In this document: one piece after another, positions 1-8,382 of the stretch
Numbering within the stretch: the first letter of the stretch is position 1
How the letters are laid out: every line of letters begins with the position of its first letter
Source: DASPFV01 sp035620975
GTDB taxonomy: Bacteria > Acidobacteriota > Vicinamibacteria > Vicinamibacterales > 2-12-FULL-66-21
Reading direction: 5' to 3'
Assembly (NCBI GenBank): GCA_035620975.1
Contig: DASPFV010000259.1
Location: 1 to 13,157 of the forward strand
Length of the DNA: 13,157 nt
Program-made: the position numbers and the translations under genes
Notes under the pieces: generated by a model
The model's database searches: none
Seen by the model: only the letters and a program-made list of their open reading frames with translations
Told to the model about the DNA's origin: nothing

Positions 1-2
1 CG

Positions 3-88
3 TCACTCCTGCAGCTGCTGCGCGATGACGCACTGCGGGTTGACGGCCTGTTCGACGACACTCAGCCGTCCCAGGCGGGGCGGACCTG
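3..88 (+). other. possible 3' end of an unidentified gene, cut by the window start
   Basis: A + strand frame is open from the window edge to a TGA at 86-88 and reads SLLQLLRDDALRVDG... with strongly G/C-biased third codon positions, as in real genes of this window. The visible 28 residues match no family I recognise. The overlapping - strand frame ending at position 3 is also GC3-rich and ends in ...VIAQQLQE, so strand choice is uncertain. It may equally be non-coding debris next to the PadR-like remnant. Confidence 0.2.
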
Positions 89-178
89 AACCACGGCGTT
101 ACAGCTCCCCGGGCCGTACCCGTGCATCGGTTCCAGCGGCAGGGTCTTCAGGACGAGCATGTAGAGCGTGTCTCTGAA
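62..178 (-). pseudogene. remnant of a PadR-family transcriptional regulator (N-terminal fragment)
   Basis: Read on the - strand from 178, this frame gives RDTLYMLVLKTLPLEPMHGYG within its first 22 codons. That matches the very conserved start of PadR winged-helix repressors (TLDMLILKTLxLxPMHGYGIA). The similarity stops abruptly after HGYG: the next residues are PGSCNAVV instead of the expected ARRIEQ-type helix, and a TGA follows at 64-62. No neighbouring frame restores PadR similarity. The first ATG (160-158) lies inside the conserved region, and the frame has no ATG, GTG or TTG upstream before a stop at 220-218. About 20 of the usual ~110 residues remain, so it cannot bind DNA as a normal PadR. 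It is probably the scar of a deletion or rearrangement. A short functional peptide is less likely. Confidence 0.45.
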
Positions 179-229
179 GGGTCTAGGGGAAACCGCGTCG
201 ACCGGGCGGCGGCTAATTCATTTCTATTA

Positions 230-258
230 TTGACCGCTACCCGGGCGCGGCATAGCCT
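230..258 (+). promoter_or_regulatory. possible sigma70-type promoter for the cytochrome/CRTAC1 gene block
   Basis: TTGACC (230-235) is one mismatch from the -35 consensus. It is followed after 17 bases by TAGCCT (253-258), a weak -10 match. It lies in the only AT-rich patch of the upstream region, about 38 bases before the ATG at 297. The position suits a promoter for the three-gene block, but the poor -10 keeps the call tentative. Confidence 0.25.
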
Positions 259-296
259 TCCCGGACCAGTTCCCTCGCGCCGGCCGGGACTCCTGA

Positions 297-3188
297 ATGC
301 CCCTCACCTCACGCGGACTCCGGCGTACGCCTTGGCTCCTGCCGGCGGGCACGGCCCTCCTGCTCGCCAACACGGCCTATCTCGCGGCGACGGCGAGCCC
401 GACGCTCTTCTACTTCGCGAACGTCGTGCTGCACATGGCGCTGGGCCTCGCCCTGGCGCTTCTCTACGGGCGGCGGCTGCTCTCGTCGTGGCGCGGGCTG
501 AACTGGTTCGCGCGGATGGCGGCGCTGGTGACGGCGGCTGGCCTGCTGTTCGGCGTCGCCATCATGTATTTCGGAGCCGCCGGGACGTACCGATGGCTGC
601 TGCCGGCCCACATTGCGCTGACGCTCGCCGGCGGTGTGCCGCTCGCCGCGTACGCCGCCTTCGCAGTGAGCCGCGGGGCGCCGCGCGGCACGCGCGTCGC
701 TGTCGGCGCCACGGCGGCGTTCGTCGTCGGCTGCGCGCTGGCGTCGATCGGGGCCGGGCAGTTCCGCGCCGGTACCCGGAACGTGTACCGCATCCAGAAC
801 CCGAGCGTCGTCCCGGCCTCCATGGAGGAGGAGGGACGAGGGCCGTCGAGCCCCTTCTTCCCGTCGTCGGCCGACACGAACGTGCGGGGCATCATCCCGG
901 CCAACTTCTTCCTGACCAGCGAGAGCTGCGGGCGCTGCCACGTGGAGATCTACGAGGAGTGGAACTCGTCGGCGCACCACTTCTCGTCGTTCAACAACCA
1001 GTGGTACCGGAAATCGATCGAGTACATGCAGGACGTGGTCGGCGTCCAGCCCTCGAAGTGGTGCGCCGGCTGTCACGATCATGCCGTCTTCTTCAACGGC
1101 CGGTTCGAGCGGCCGATCAGGGAACAGATCGACACGCCCGAGGCCCAGGCGGGGCTGGGATGCACGTCGTGCCACTCCATCACCCGGGTGAACAGCACGA
1201 TGGGGCAGGGGGACTTCGAGATCGAATACCCGCCGATGCACGACCTGGCGTCGAGCACCAATCCGATCCTGCAGTACGTCCACGACAAGCTGACGTTCAT
1301 CGACCCGCAGCCGCACCGGGAGGTCTTCATGAAGCCCTTCCACAGGGAGCAGACGCCGGAGTTCTGCTCCAGCTGCCACAAGGTCCATCTGGACGTCCCG
1401 GTGAACGCCTACCGCTGGTTCCGCGGTTTCAACGACTACGACAACTGGCAGGCGTCGGGCGTGTCGGGCGAAGGGGCGCGCTCCTTCTACTACCCGCCGG
1501 CGCCGCAGAAGTGCGCCGACTGCCACATGCCGCTCGTGCGCTCGGGCGATCCCGCCGCGAAGAACGGGATGGTGAAGTCGCATCGCTTCGCCGCGGCGAA
1601 CACGGCGCTCCCGTATGTGAACAAGGACCCTGAGCAGCTGAAGGCCGTTCAGGATTTCCTGCGTGCCGGCCAGATCTCGGTGGACGTGTTCGGGCTGGTG
1701 CGCAGTGCCGAGCCGGCCCGCCCCGGAGCGGAAGCCGCCAGGCCGGGCGAGCCCCAGATCGCGAGCACGTTCGCGGTAGGGGAGGAGTCGAGCAGCTTTG
1801 GCGCCGCCCGGACGTTCCTGGCCGCGCCCGTCGAGGTCGTGGCGCCGCTCGACAAGGTGGCCGGCGGCCTCGTGCCGGTGCGCCGCGGGGAGTCGGTTCG
1901 CGTCGAGGTAGTCGTGCGGACCCGCAAGGTCGGCCACTTCTTCCCGGCGGGCACCGTCGACGCCTTCGACGTGTGGGTCGAGCTCGAGGCCGTCGACGAC
2001 AGGGGCCGGACGATCCTGCACAGCGGCTTCGTGGAAGATGGCGGCAAAGGACCGGTCGAGTCAGGGGCGCACTTCTATCGCAGCCTGCTGCTGGACGAGC
2101 ACGGAAACCCGATCAACAAGCGCAACGCCTGGGCAGCGCGTTCGGTTGCGTACGTCCGCCTCATACCGCCGGGCGCCGCCGACACCGTCCACTACCGCCT
2201 CGACGTGCCTCCGGATGCGGGGGACCGGATCCATCTCCGCGCGAAGGTCAACTACCGCAAGTTCGCCTGGTGGAACACCCAGTGGGCGTTCGCCGGCGTG
2301 CGCGATCCGGAGCAGAAGGTCTTTTCGCTCGGCCCCGGGCACGACGATGGACGCTGGGTGTTCACGGGCAGCACGGCCGGCGTCTCCGGGCAGGTCAAGG
2401 CGATCCCCGACATTCCAATCACGGTCATGGCCGAGAGCACGGCCACGCTCCAGGTGCTGCCGGCCGGCGCACCGTTGCCCGCGTCGGAACCCGTGATGAC
2501 TCCGGCGGTCCGCGAGCGCTGGAACGATTACGGCATCGGCCTCCTTCTGCAGGGCGACATCAAGGGCGCCGAAGCCACGTTCCTGAAGGTGACGCGGATG
2601 GATCCGGGCTACGCCGACGGCTGGGTCAACGTGGCGCGCGCCCGCATCCAGGAAGGCAACATGGAGGCGGCCGAGGAGGTCCTGCGGAAGGCGCTCGAGC
2701 TGGATCCGAAGCTGGCCAAAACGCACTTCTTCCTCGGGATGGCCCTCAAGAGTCTTGGCCGGTACGACGAAACCATCGAGCACCTGCGCACCGCCGCGGC
2801 GCAATACCCTCGCGACCGCGTGGTGCGCAACCAGCTCGGTCGCGTGCTGTTCCTCCAGCGGCAGTACGCCGCAGCGGTGGAAGAGTTCAAGCAGGTGCTC
2901 GCCATCGACCCCGAAGACCTGCAGGCCCACTACAACCTGATGCTGTGCTACCAGGGCCTCGGCGACTCCGCCGCCGCCGAACGCGAGCGCGTGCTGTACA
3001 CGCGGTTCAAGGCGGACGAGGCGTCCCAGGCGATTACCGGCCCGTACCGGCAGCTGCATCCCGACGACAACAACGAGCGGCAGCAGATTCACGAGCACCG
3101 CTCCAGAGTGCGGCCGGCGGCCGGCGGGCCCGCGGCATCCGCTGGCGAGCGCAGCCGGCCGTCGGGCTCGTCAGCCCGGCCCTACTGA
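297..3188 (+). CDS. membrane-anchored five-heme cytochrome c with C-terminal TPR domain
   Basis: A 963-residue predicted redox protein of the cell envelope. Residues ~13-155 hold about five hydrophobic segments that would anchor it in the cytoplasmic membrane. The next part carries five CxxCH heme c sites: CGRCH (211-215), CAGCH (256-260), CTSCH (289-293), CSSCH (357-361) and CADCH (406-410), in a cytochrome c554/NapC-like multiheme arrangement. Residues ~510-720 look like a β-rich region with the GHFFPAG motif often seen after multiheme domains. Residues ~740-905 contain about four TPR units (for example LRKALELDPKLAKTHFFLG), a protein-docking scaffold. The tail HPDDNNERQQIHEHRS resembles one I associate with acidobacterial TPR proteins encoded beside CRTAC1 genes. 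The ATG is the first in frame and has no clear Shine-Dalgarno. The stop is 3 bases before the next ATG, so co-transcription is likely. Heme transfer requires an extracytoplasmic location. Substrate and electron partner are unknown. Confidence 0.85.
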   Translation: MPLTSRGLRRTPWLLPAGTALLLANTAYLAATASPTLFYFANVVLHMALGLALALLYGRRLLSSWRGLNWFARMAALVTAAGLLFGVAIMYFGAAGTYRWLLPAHIALTLAGGVPLAAYAAFAVSRGAPRGTRVAVGATAAFVVGCALASIGAGQFRAGTRNVYRIQNPSVVPASMEEEGRGPSSPFFPSSADTNVRGIIPANFFLTSESCGRCHVEIYEEWNSSAHHFSSFNNQWYRKSIEYMQDVVGVQPSKWCAGCHDHAVFFNGRFERPIREQIDTPEAQAGLGCTSCHSITRVNSTMGQGDFEIEYPPMHDLASSTNPILQYVHDKLTFIDPQPHREVFMKPFHREQTPEFCSSCHKVHLDVPVNAYRWFRGFNDYDNWQASGVSGEGARSFYYPPAPQKCADCHMPLVRSGDPAAKNGMVKSHRFAAANTALPYVNKDPEQLKAVQDFLRAGQISVDVFGLVRSAEPARPGAEAARPGEPQIASTFAVGEESSSFGAARTFLAAPVEVVAPLDKVAGGLVPVRRGESVRVEVVVRTRKVGHFFPAGTVDAFDVWVELEAVDDRGRTILHSGFVEDGGKGPVESGAHFYRSLLLDEHGNPINKRNAWAARSVAYVRLIPPGAADTVHYRLDVPPDAGDRIHLRAKVNYRKFAWWNTQWAFAGVRDPEQKVFSLGPGHDDGRWVFTGSTAGVSGQVKAIPDIPITVMAESTATLQVLPAGAPLPASEPVMTPAVRERWNDYGIGLLLQGDIKGAEATFLKVTRMDPGYADGWVNVARARIQEGNMEAAEEVLRKALELDPKLAKTHFFLGMALKSLGRYDETIEHLRTAAAQYPRDRVVRNQLGRVLFLQRQYAAAVEEFKQVLAIDPEDLQAHYNLMLCYQGLGDSAAAERERVLYTRFKADEASQAITGPYRQLHPDDNNERQQIHEHRSRVRPAAGGPAASAGERSRPSGSSARPY

Positions 3189-3191
3189 CAC

Positions 3192-4925
3192 ATGAGACAA
3201 CCTTCTGCGACGTGCACGCGGCCGCTGGCCGCGCTCCTTGCCGCCTGTCTCTGCGCCGTCCCGGTCAGGGGAGGGCAGGGCCAGCCTCCCGTGGTCACCG
3301 GCGGGCCGTCGTTCACCGACGTCACGGCCGCCGCCGGCATCCGCTTCCGTCACATGAGCGGCGCGTTCGGGAAGAAATATCTGCCCGAGACGCTCGGATC
3401 CGGCGTGGCGTTTCTCGATATCGACAGCGACGGCTGGCAGGACCTGCTGTTCGTCAACTCGACCAAGTGGCCGGGCCGTCCGGGAGCGTCGGGCTACCCG
3501 GCCCTCTATCGGAACAACCGGAACGGCACGTTCACGGACGTGACGAAGGCGTCCGGCCTTGCCGTTTCCTTCTACGGGATGGGCGTCGCCGCGGCCGACT
3601 ACGACAACGACGGCCACGTCGACGTCTACCTGACCGGGATCGGGCCGAACCGGTTGTTCCGCAATCTGGGCGGCGGCCGGTTCGCCGACGTGACGGCGCG
3701 CGCGGGCGTCGGCGATCCGGGTTTCTCCTCGAGTGCGATGTGGTTCGACTACGACGCCGACGGCCGGCTCGATCTGTACGTGGCGAACTACGTCGAATGG
3801 TCGGTCGAAAAGGATCTCTTCTGCACGCTGGACGGCAAGAACAAGTCGTACTGCACGCCGGAGTCGTACAAGGGACAGAGCTCGACGCTGTATCGCAACA
3901 GGGGTGATGGCACGTTCGAGAACGTGACGAGGCAGGCGGGCGTCTTCGACCCGACGTCGAAGGCGCTCGGCGTGGCGATGCTCGACTACAACGGGGACGG
4001 CGCCCCGGACATCTTCGTCGCGAACGACACGCAGCCGAACCGCCTCTTCGAGAACAGGCGCAACGGGACGTTCACCGACGTCGGGATGACCGCCGGCGTC
4101 GCGTTCAGCGAGGCGGGGGTGGCCCGTGCCGGCATGGGCGTCGACTCGGCCGACTTCGACGGATCGGGCCGGCCCGGCATCGTCATCGGCAACTTCTCGA
4201 ACGAGATGACGGCCCTCTACTCGAACGAGGGGAACGGCCTCTTCATCGACGAGGCGCCCACCTCGACGATCGGCCGCGTCTCCCTGCTGACGCTCACCTT
4301 CGCCTGTTTCTTCTTCGACTACGATCTGGACGGCCTGCCCGATATCCTGTCCGTGAACGGGCACGTGGCCGACGACGTGAACGCGGTCCAGCCGAGGGTG
4401 ACTTATGCACAACCGGCCACCCTCTTCCGGAACCGCGGGGCGAAGCGGTTCGAGGATGTGACGGCCGCGACCGGACCCGCACTGCAGAAACCGGTGGTCG
4501 GCCGAGGCGCCGCCTACGGCGATTACGACAACGACGGCGACCTCGACGTCGTGATCACCGCGAACAACGAACCGGCCCGACTGCTCCGGAACGACGGCGG
4601 CAATCGTAACCCCGTGCTCCGGATCGCGGCGGTCGGGACGGGCTCGAATCGGGACGGCATCGGCGCGCGCGTCCGCGTCACCCTCGACAACGGCACGCGC
4701 CGGTGGAGTATCGTGAAGACCGGGTCCAGCTACCTGTCGCAGAGCGAGCTGCCGCTGACCTTCGGTCTCGGCGGCGCGAAGAAGATCACCGGCGTGGAGG
4801 TGACGTGGCCGAACGGCAAGGTCGAGTCGGTTTCGGGCGCGATGCCGGGGCAGTTCATCACCCTCCAGGAGGGCAAGGGGGTGATCCGCACGAGCCCCAT
4901 CCCCGCCCGACCGGGCTCGAAATGA
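3192..4925 (+). CDS. exported FG-GAP/VCBS β-propeller protein with ASPIC/UnbV domain (CRTAC1 family)
   Basis: A 577-residue secreted protein. The N-terminus has an export signal (R2 and R10 followed by LAALLAACLCAV). LAAC with Cys19 could be a lipobox, so it may be a lipoprotein. Seven Ca-binding loop motifs of the DxDxDGxxD type recur from residue ~76 to ~455: DIDSDGWQD, DYDNDGHVD, DYDADGRLD, DYNGDGAPD, DFDGSGRPG (degenerate), DYDLDGLPD and DYDNDGDLD. This fits a seven-bladed propeller, with one blade probably not binding calcium. Cys211 and Cys221 (FC...SYC) lie in an insertion that is typical of the family and could form a disulfide. Residues ~485-555 are an ASPIC/UnbV domain (GIGARVRV ... 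SSYLSQSELPLTFGLG ... VEVTWPNG). Members of this family are related to cartilage acidic protein 1 and bind calcium, but their bacterial role is not established. The gene overlaps the next by ATGA, which suggests translational coupling. Confidence 0.85.
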   Translation: MRQPSATCTRPLAALLAACLCAVPVRGGQGQPPVVTGGPSFTDVTAAAGIRFRHMSGAFGKKYLPETLGSGVAFLDIDSDGWQDLLFVNSTKWPGRPGASGYPALYRNNRNGTFTDVTKASGLAVSFYGMGVAAADYDNDGHVDVYLTGIGPNRLFRNLGGGRFADVTARAGVGDPGFSSSAMWFDYDADGRLDLYVANYVEWSVEKDLFCTLDGKNKSYCTPESYKGQSSTLYRNRGDGTFENVTRQAGVFDPTSKALGVAMLDYNGDGAPDIFVANDTQPNRLFENRRNGTFTDVGMTAGVAFSEAGVARAGMGVDSADFDGSGRPGIVIGNFSNEMTALYSNEGNGLFIDEAPTSTIGRVSLLTLTFACFFFDYDLDGLPDILSVNGHVADDVNAVQPRVTYAQPATLFRNRGAKRFEDVTAATGPALQKPVVGRGAAYGDYDNDGDLDVVITANNEPARLLRNDGGNRNPVLRIAAVGTGSNRDGIGARVRVTLDNGTRRWSIVKTGSSYLSQSELPLTFGLGGAKKITGVEVTWPNGKVESVSGAMPGQFITLQEGKGVIRTSPIPARPGSK

Positions 4926-7900
4926 CGAGGAGGGCGCCGGCCGCGCTGGCCGTGGCTCTCGCCGGCGTGCTCGTCGCGCCGGTAGTACCGACGGCGCTCC
5001 AGCCGAAGCCATCCGCCCGCGAGGATGCGTTTCGCGCGAACAATCTGGGCGTCGCCAGGCTCGAGCAGTACAACTACCAGGACGCGGCAGGCGCGTTCAG
5101 GCAGGCGCTCGACCTCGACTCGTCGTTGCAGGTGGCCCGCGTCAACCTGGCCATCGCGCTCCTGTATGCCGGGAACGCCGAGGAGGCGCTCGCGACCGCG
5201 CAGGCGGCCCTCGAGGAGTCGCGCGACGTCCTGCAGGCCTACTACGTCGCCGGGCTGGCCGCGCGGGCGCTGGGCGACGCCGAAACGGCGCTGAAGGCGT
5301 TCGAACGCGTGGCGGGCGCCGATCCGGCGGATGCAGGCAGCCGCATCAACCTCGGGCAGATTCTGCTGCAACAGCGGGACTACGCGGAGGCGGTTCCGCG
5401 GTTCCGCGAGGCGCTCGCAGCGGAGCCGTTCAACGCCACCGCGGCCTACGGGCTGGCGACGGCGCTGACGCGATCGGGCGAGGCCGAGCGGGGTCGCGAG
5501 GCCATGAAGCAGTTCGAGGCGCTGCGGGATCACCCGGCGGCCATCACGTATTCCCAGACATATCTGGAGCAGGGGCGCTACGGCGAGGCGATCGCCTCGA
5601 CGGGTGCCGAGGCGGGAAACGTGGATCCGGCGCCGCCGGCCGTGAAGTTCGCCGAGGTTACCGGCGGCCTGCCGGCCGCGGGAGCCCCCGCGGGCCGCGG
5701 CGTTGATGCGACGTCCGCACCCGGCGGCGTGACGCTCATCGACGCCGACGGCGACGGCGATCTCGACCTGGTGGTCACGGGCGCAGGTGGGGCCCGCTAT
5801 TACTCGAACGACGCGGGCCGCTTCGTCGACGCCACGGCGAAGGCGGGCCTCGACCGGGCCAGCAGCCCCGCGACGGCTGCGGTCGCAGCGGACTTCGACA
5901 ACGACGGTCAGACGGACCTTCTGCTGCTCACGCCGTTGGGCGTGCAGCTCTTCCGGCGGACGCAGCAGGGGCGGTTCGAGGACGTGACCGACGCTGCCGG
6001 CCTGCGTCCGGCACGCGGCAATGCGCGTTCGGCCGCATTCGTCGACGTCGACCACGACGGCGATCTGGACCTCTTCATCGGCAGCGGCACAGCCGCCGGC
6101 CCCGGACCCGCGGGCCGTCCGCGTCGCTGGCTGTTTCGCAACGACGGCAAGGGCACGTTCACGGACATCACCGACGCGGCCGGCCTCGCGGGCGCCACGG
6201 GCGCCGACCTCGCCGTGGCGCCGACGGACTTCGACAACGGCCGCGACATCGATCTGATCGTGCTGGAGGCCGGGAGCGGCGTGCGGCTGTACAGGAATCT
6301 GCGGGACGGCGCGTTTCGTGACGTCGCGGGCGACGTGGGCCTGCCTGCCGGCGGAGCGTTCACCACGCTTGCGGTCGCCGATGCCGACAAGGACACCTAC
6401 ACGGACGTCTTCCTCGGCCGATCCGACGCACCCGGCGTCATCGCCCGCAGCGATGGTCGCGGGCGCTTCGTCGCGGGCCCGACGATTGACAGCGGCAGTC
6501 CGACCATCTCTCAGTTTTTCGATTACGACAACGACGGTCTGCTCGATCTGTTCGCCGCGGGTGGGCGGGAGGCCAGGCTGTTCCGGAACCTGGGCACCAC
6601 GTGGTCCGAGGTATCGCGTGAGGCCGGCTTGTCAGATCTCGCGGCCGCGCTTTCCGGAGACATCGCGAGCGTGGCCTTGGGCGACACGGATCGCGATGGC
6701 GACACCGATGTCATCCTGGCGCTCGCCGGCGGCGGCGTGCGGCACTGGCGGAACGACGGCGGGAATCGGCACCGATCCGTCGCGGTACACCTCGAGGGAC
6801 GGGTCAGCAACCGGCAGGGCATCGGGGCGAAGGTCGAGATCCGGGCCGGGAGCCTCCGCCAGAAACTGGAGGTCTCGGCGACGACGCCGGCGATGGCCCC
6901 GTCCGACCTCGTGCTGGGAATCGGCACGCGCACGCAGGCCGACGTCGTCCGTGTGATCTGGCCGTCCGGGACCCTGCAGGCCGAGACCCCCGCCGATCTG
7001 AAGCCGCTGACGATTGCCGAGCTCGATCGCAAGCCATCGTCCTGCCCGTATCTCTACACCTGGAATGGATCGCGGTTCGAGTTCCTCAGCGACTTCATGG
7101 GCGGCGGCGAGATCGGGTACTGGCAGGGGCCGAATCGCTGGAATACCCCGGATCCCGACGAGTACGTGCGGATTCCGGGCGACCGGCTGGTCCCCCGGAA
7201 CGGCCGATACGAGCTGCGCATCACGAACGAGCTGGAGGAGGCACTGTTCGTCGACCGACTGCAGCTCGTCGCCGTGGATCACGCCAGCGACGTGGACGCG
7301 TACCCGTACGAGGGGCTCGGCGCCCCTGCGCGCGATCGATTCGAGCTGGCGACCGCCCGCGGCGCCAGGCCGCCCCGGGCCGCCTTCGACGAGCACGGGC
7401 ACGACGTGCGTGAACGCCTCGCGGCCGTCGATCGGCGCTATCCGGATGATTTCACGCTGCTCGACATCCGGGGCTACGCGGAGCCTCACGAGCTGCGGCT
7501 CGACCTCGGCGAGGCTGCGCCGCGCGCGGTGCTCCTCGCGACCGGCTGGACCGACTACGCCTTCTCGTCCGACAACATCGCGGCCCACCAGCGGGGGCTG
7601 ACGCTCGAGCCACCGGCGCTCGACGTCAGGACGTCCGACGGCGTCTGGCGTTCGCTTCTGCCGAACATCGGCATTCCGGTCGGCCGGCCCCAGACCGTCG
7701 TGGTGGATCTCCGTGGCCAGCTGGCCTCGGGAGAACGCGAGGTGCGCATCAGGACGAACATGCGCATCTACTGGGATCAGATTCTGGTGGACGACTCCGG
7801 CGGTGGCGCACCGGTCCGGATCTCGCGGCTGGATCCGATCGTGGCCGATCTCCGGTGGCGTGGCTTTTCGCTGCCGGTGACACCGGACGGCCGCGAGCCG

Positions 7901-8314
7901 TACGGCTACGACTACGATCGCGTCTCGCCGACGTCGCCGTGGAAGACCATGGCGGGGCGTTACACGCGCGAAGGGGACGTACTCGAGCTCGTCCGCGGCG
8001 TCGACGACATGTTCGTCGTGTCGCGGCCCGGCGACGAGATCGCGCTGGAGTTCGACGCGGGTGGCCTGCCGCCGCTCGGGGCGGGAGAGCGACGGACGTT
8101 CCTCCTCTACGCCCACGGCTACAGCAAGGAGATGGACATCGGATCGGCGACGCCGCACTACGTCGCGCCGCTGCCGTTCCGCGCCATGCGCGGATACCCC
8201 TACGAGGCCGATCAGCAATACCCGTCGACCCACGCCCACCGCGAGTACCTCGAGCGCTACAACACCCGCGTCGTGTCGAAATCGCTGCCGCCACTCGAAA
8301 CCGCGGGGCAGTAA
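4922..8314 (+). CDS. exported TPR / FG-GAP propeller / UnbV protein with large unrecognised C-terminal region
   Basis: I place the start at ATG 4922, inside the ATGA overlap with the previous stop. It is followed directly by a signal peptide (MTRRAPAALAVALAGVLVAP); the frame extends further upstream but has no signal there. The product is 1130 residues. Residues ~35-220 are about five TPR units (for example RQALDLDSSLQVARVNLAIA). From ~274 to ~596 come seven propeller loop motifs: DADGDGDLD, DFDNDGQTD, DVDHDGDLD, DFDNGRDID and DADKDTYTD (both degenerate), DYDNDGLLD and DTDRDGDTD. Residues ~633-695 are an ASPIC/UnbV domain ending in VRVIWPSG. Residues ~705-1130 begin at CPYLYTWNGSRFEFLSDF and match no named domain I know. 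Together with the two genes before it, this looks like an extracytoplasmic scaffold for binding other proteins. No catalytic residues are evident. Confidence 0.82.
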   Translation: MTRRAPAALAVALAGVLVAPVVPTALQPKPSAREDAFRANNLGVARLEQYNYQDAAGAFRQALDLDSSLQVARVNLAIALLYAGNAEEALATAQAALEESRDVLQAYYVAGLAARALGDAETALKAFERVAGADPADAGSRINLGQILLQQRDYAEAVPRFREALAAEPFNATAAYGLATALTRSGEAERGREAMKQFEALRDHPAAITYSQTYLEQGRYGEAIASTGAEAGNVDPAPPAVKFAEVTGGLPAAGAPAGRGVDATSAPGGVTLIDADGDGDLDLVVTGAGGARYYSNDAGRFVDATAKAGLDRASSPATAAVAADFDNDGQTDLLLLTPLGVQLFRRTQQGRFEDVTDAAGLRPARGNARSAAFVDVDHDGDLDLFIGSGTAAGPGPAGRPRRWLFRNDGKGTFTDITDAAGLAGATGADLAVAPTDFDNGRDIDLIVLEAGSGVRLYRNLRDGAFRDVAGDVGLPAGGAFTTLAVADADKDTYTDVFLGRSDAPGVIARSDGRGRFVAGPTIDSGSPTISQFFDYDNDGLLDLFAAGGREARLFRNLGTTWSEVSREAGLSDLAAALSGDIASVALGDTDRDGDTDVILALAGGGVRHWRNDGGNRHRSVAVHLEGRVSNRQGIGAKVEIRAGSLRQKLEVSATTPAMAPSDLVLGIGTRTQADVVRVIWPSGTLQAETPADLKPLTIAELDRKPSSCPYLYTWNGSRFEFLSDFMGGGEIGYWQGPNRWNTPDPDEYVRIPGDRLVPRNGRYELRITNELEEALFVDRLQLVAVDHASDVDAYPYEGLGAPARDRFELATARGARPPRAAFDEHGHDVRERLAAVDRRYPDDFTLLDIRGYAEPHELRLDLGEAAPRAVLLATGWTDYAFSSDNIAAHQRGLTLEPPALDVRTSDGVWRSLLPNIGIPVGRPQTVVVDLRGQLASGEREVRIRTNMRIYWDQILVDDSGGGAPVRISRLDPIVADLRWRGFSLPVTPDGREPYGYDYDRVSPTSPWKTMAGRYTREGDVLELVRGVDDMFVVSRPGDEIALEFDAGGLPPLGAGERRTFLLYAHGYSKEMDIGSATPHYVAPLPFRAMRGYPYEADQQYPSTHAHREYLERYNTRVVSKSLPPLETAGQ

Positions 8315-8326
8315 CGACCTCGAACG

Positions 8327-8382
8327 TTGAACCCTGAACCTTGAACCCTGAACCTTGAACCCTGAACCTTGAACCCTGAACC
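8327..8382. repeat. four perfect tandem copies of a 14-bp repeat
   Basis: The unit TTGAACCCTGAACC occurs four times without a mismatch (8327-8340, 8341-8354, 8355-8368, 8369-8382). It can also be read as eight alternating 7-mers, TTGAACC and CTGAACC. It fills nearly the whole gap between the previous stop (8314) and the nitrilase gene, and its last copy lies inside that reading frame. From memory, GAACC-type heptamer arrays of this kind recur between genes in some GC-rich bacterial genomes, and their antisense translation (FRVQGSGFKVQG) is a common spurious protein. Function unknown; it could arise by slippage. Confidence 0.95.

Noticed and set aside
122..1633. + strand open frame overlapping the cytochrome gene start
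   Set aside because: It lies in another frame of a gene with five heme motifs, is Arg/Pro/Ala-rich and shows no domain.
4703..4921. Upstream extension of the TPR/UnbV protein
   Set aside because: It overlaps the UnbV domain of the previous gene in another frame, and the signal peptide begins exactly at ATG 4922.
3171..5012. Long antisense open frame opposite the CRTAC1-type gene
   Set aside because: Composition is typical of the complement of repeated Asp/Gly codons (DVDVAVVVV-like runs), and it covers a well-supported + strand gene.
8327..8382. CRISPR array
   Set aside because: The units are directly adjacent with no spacers, and 14 bp is too short for a CRISPR repeat.
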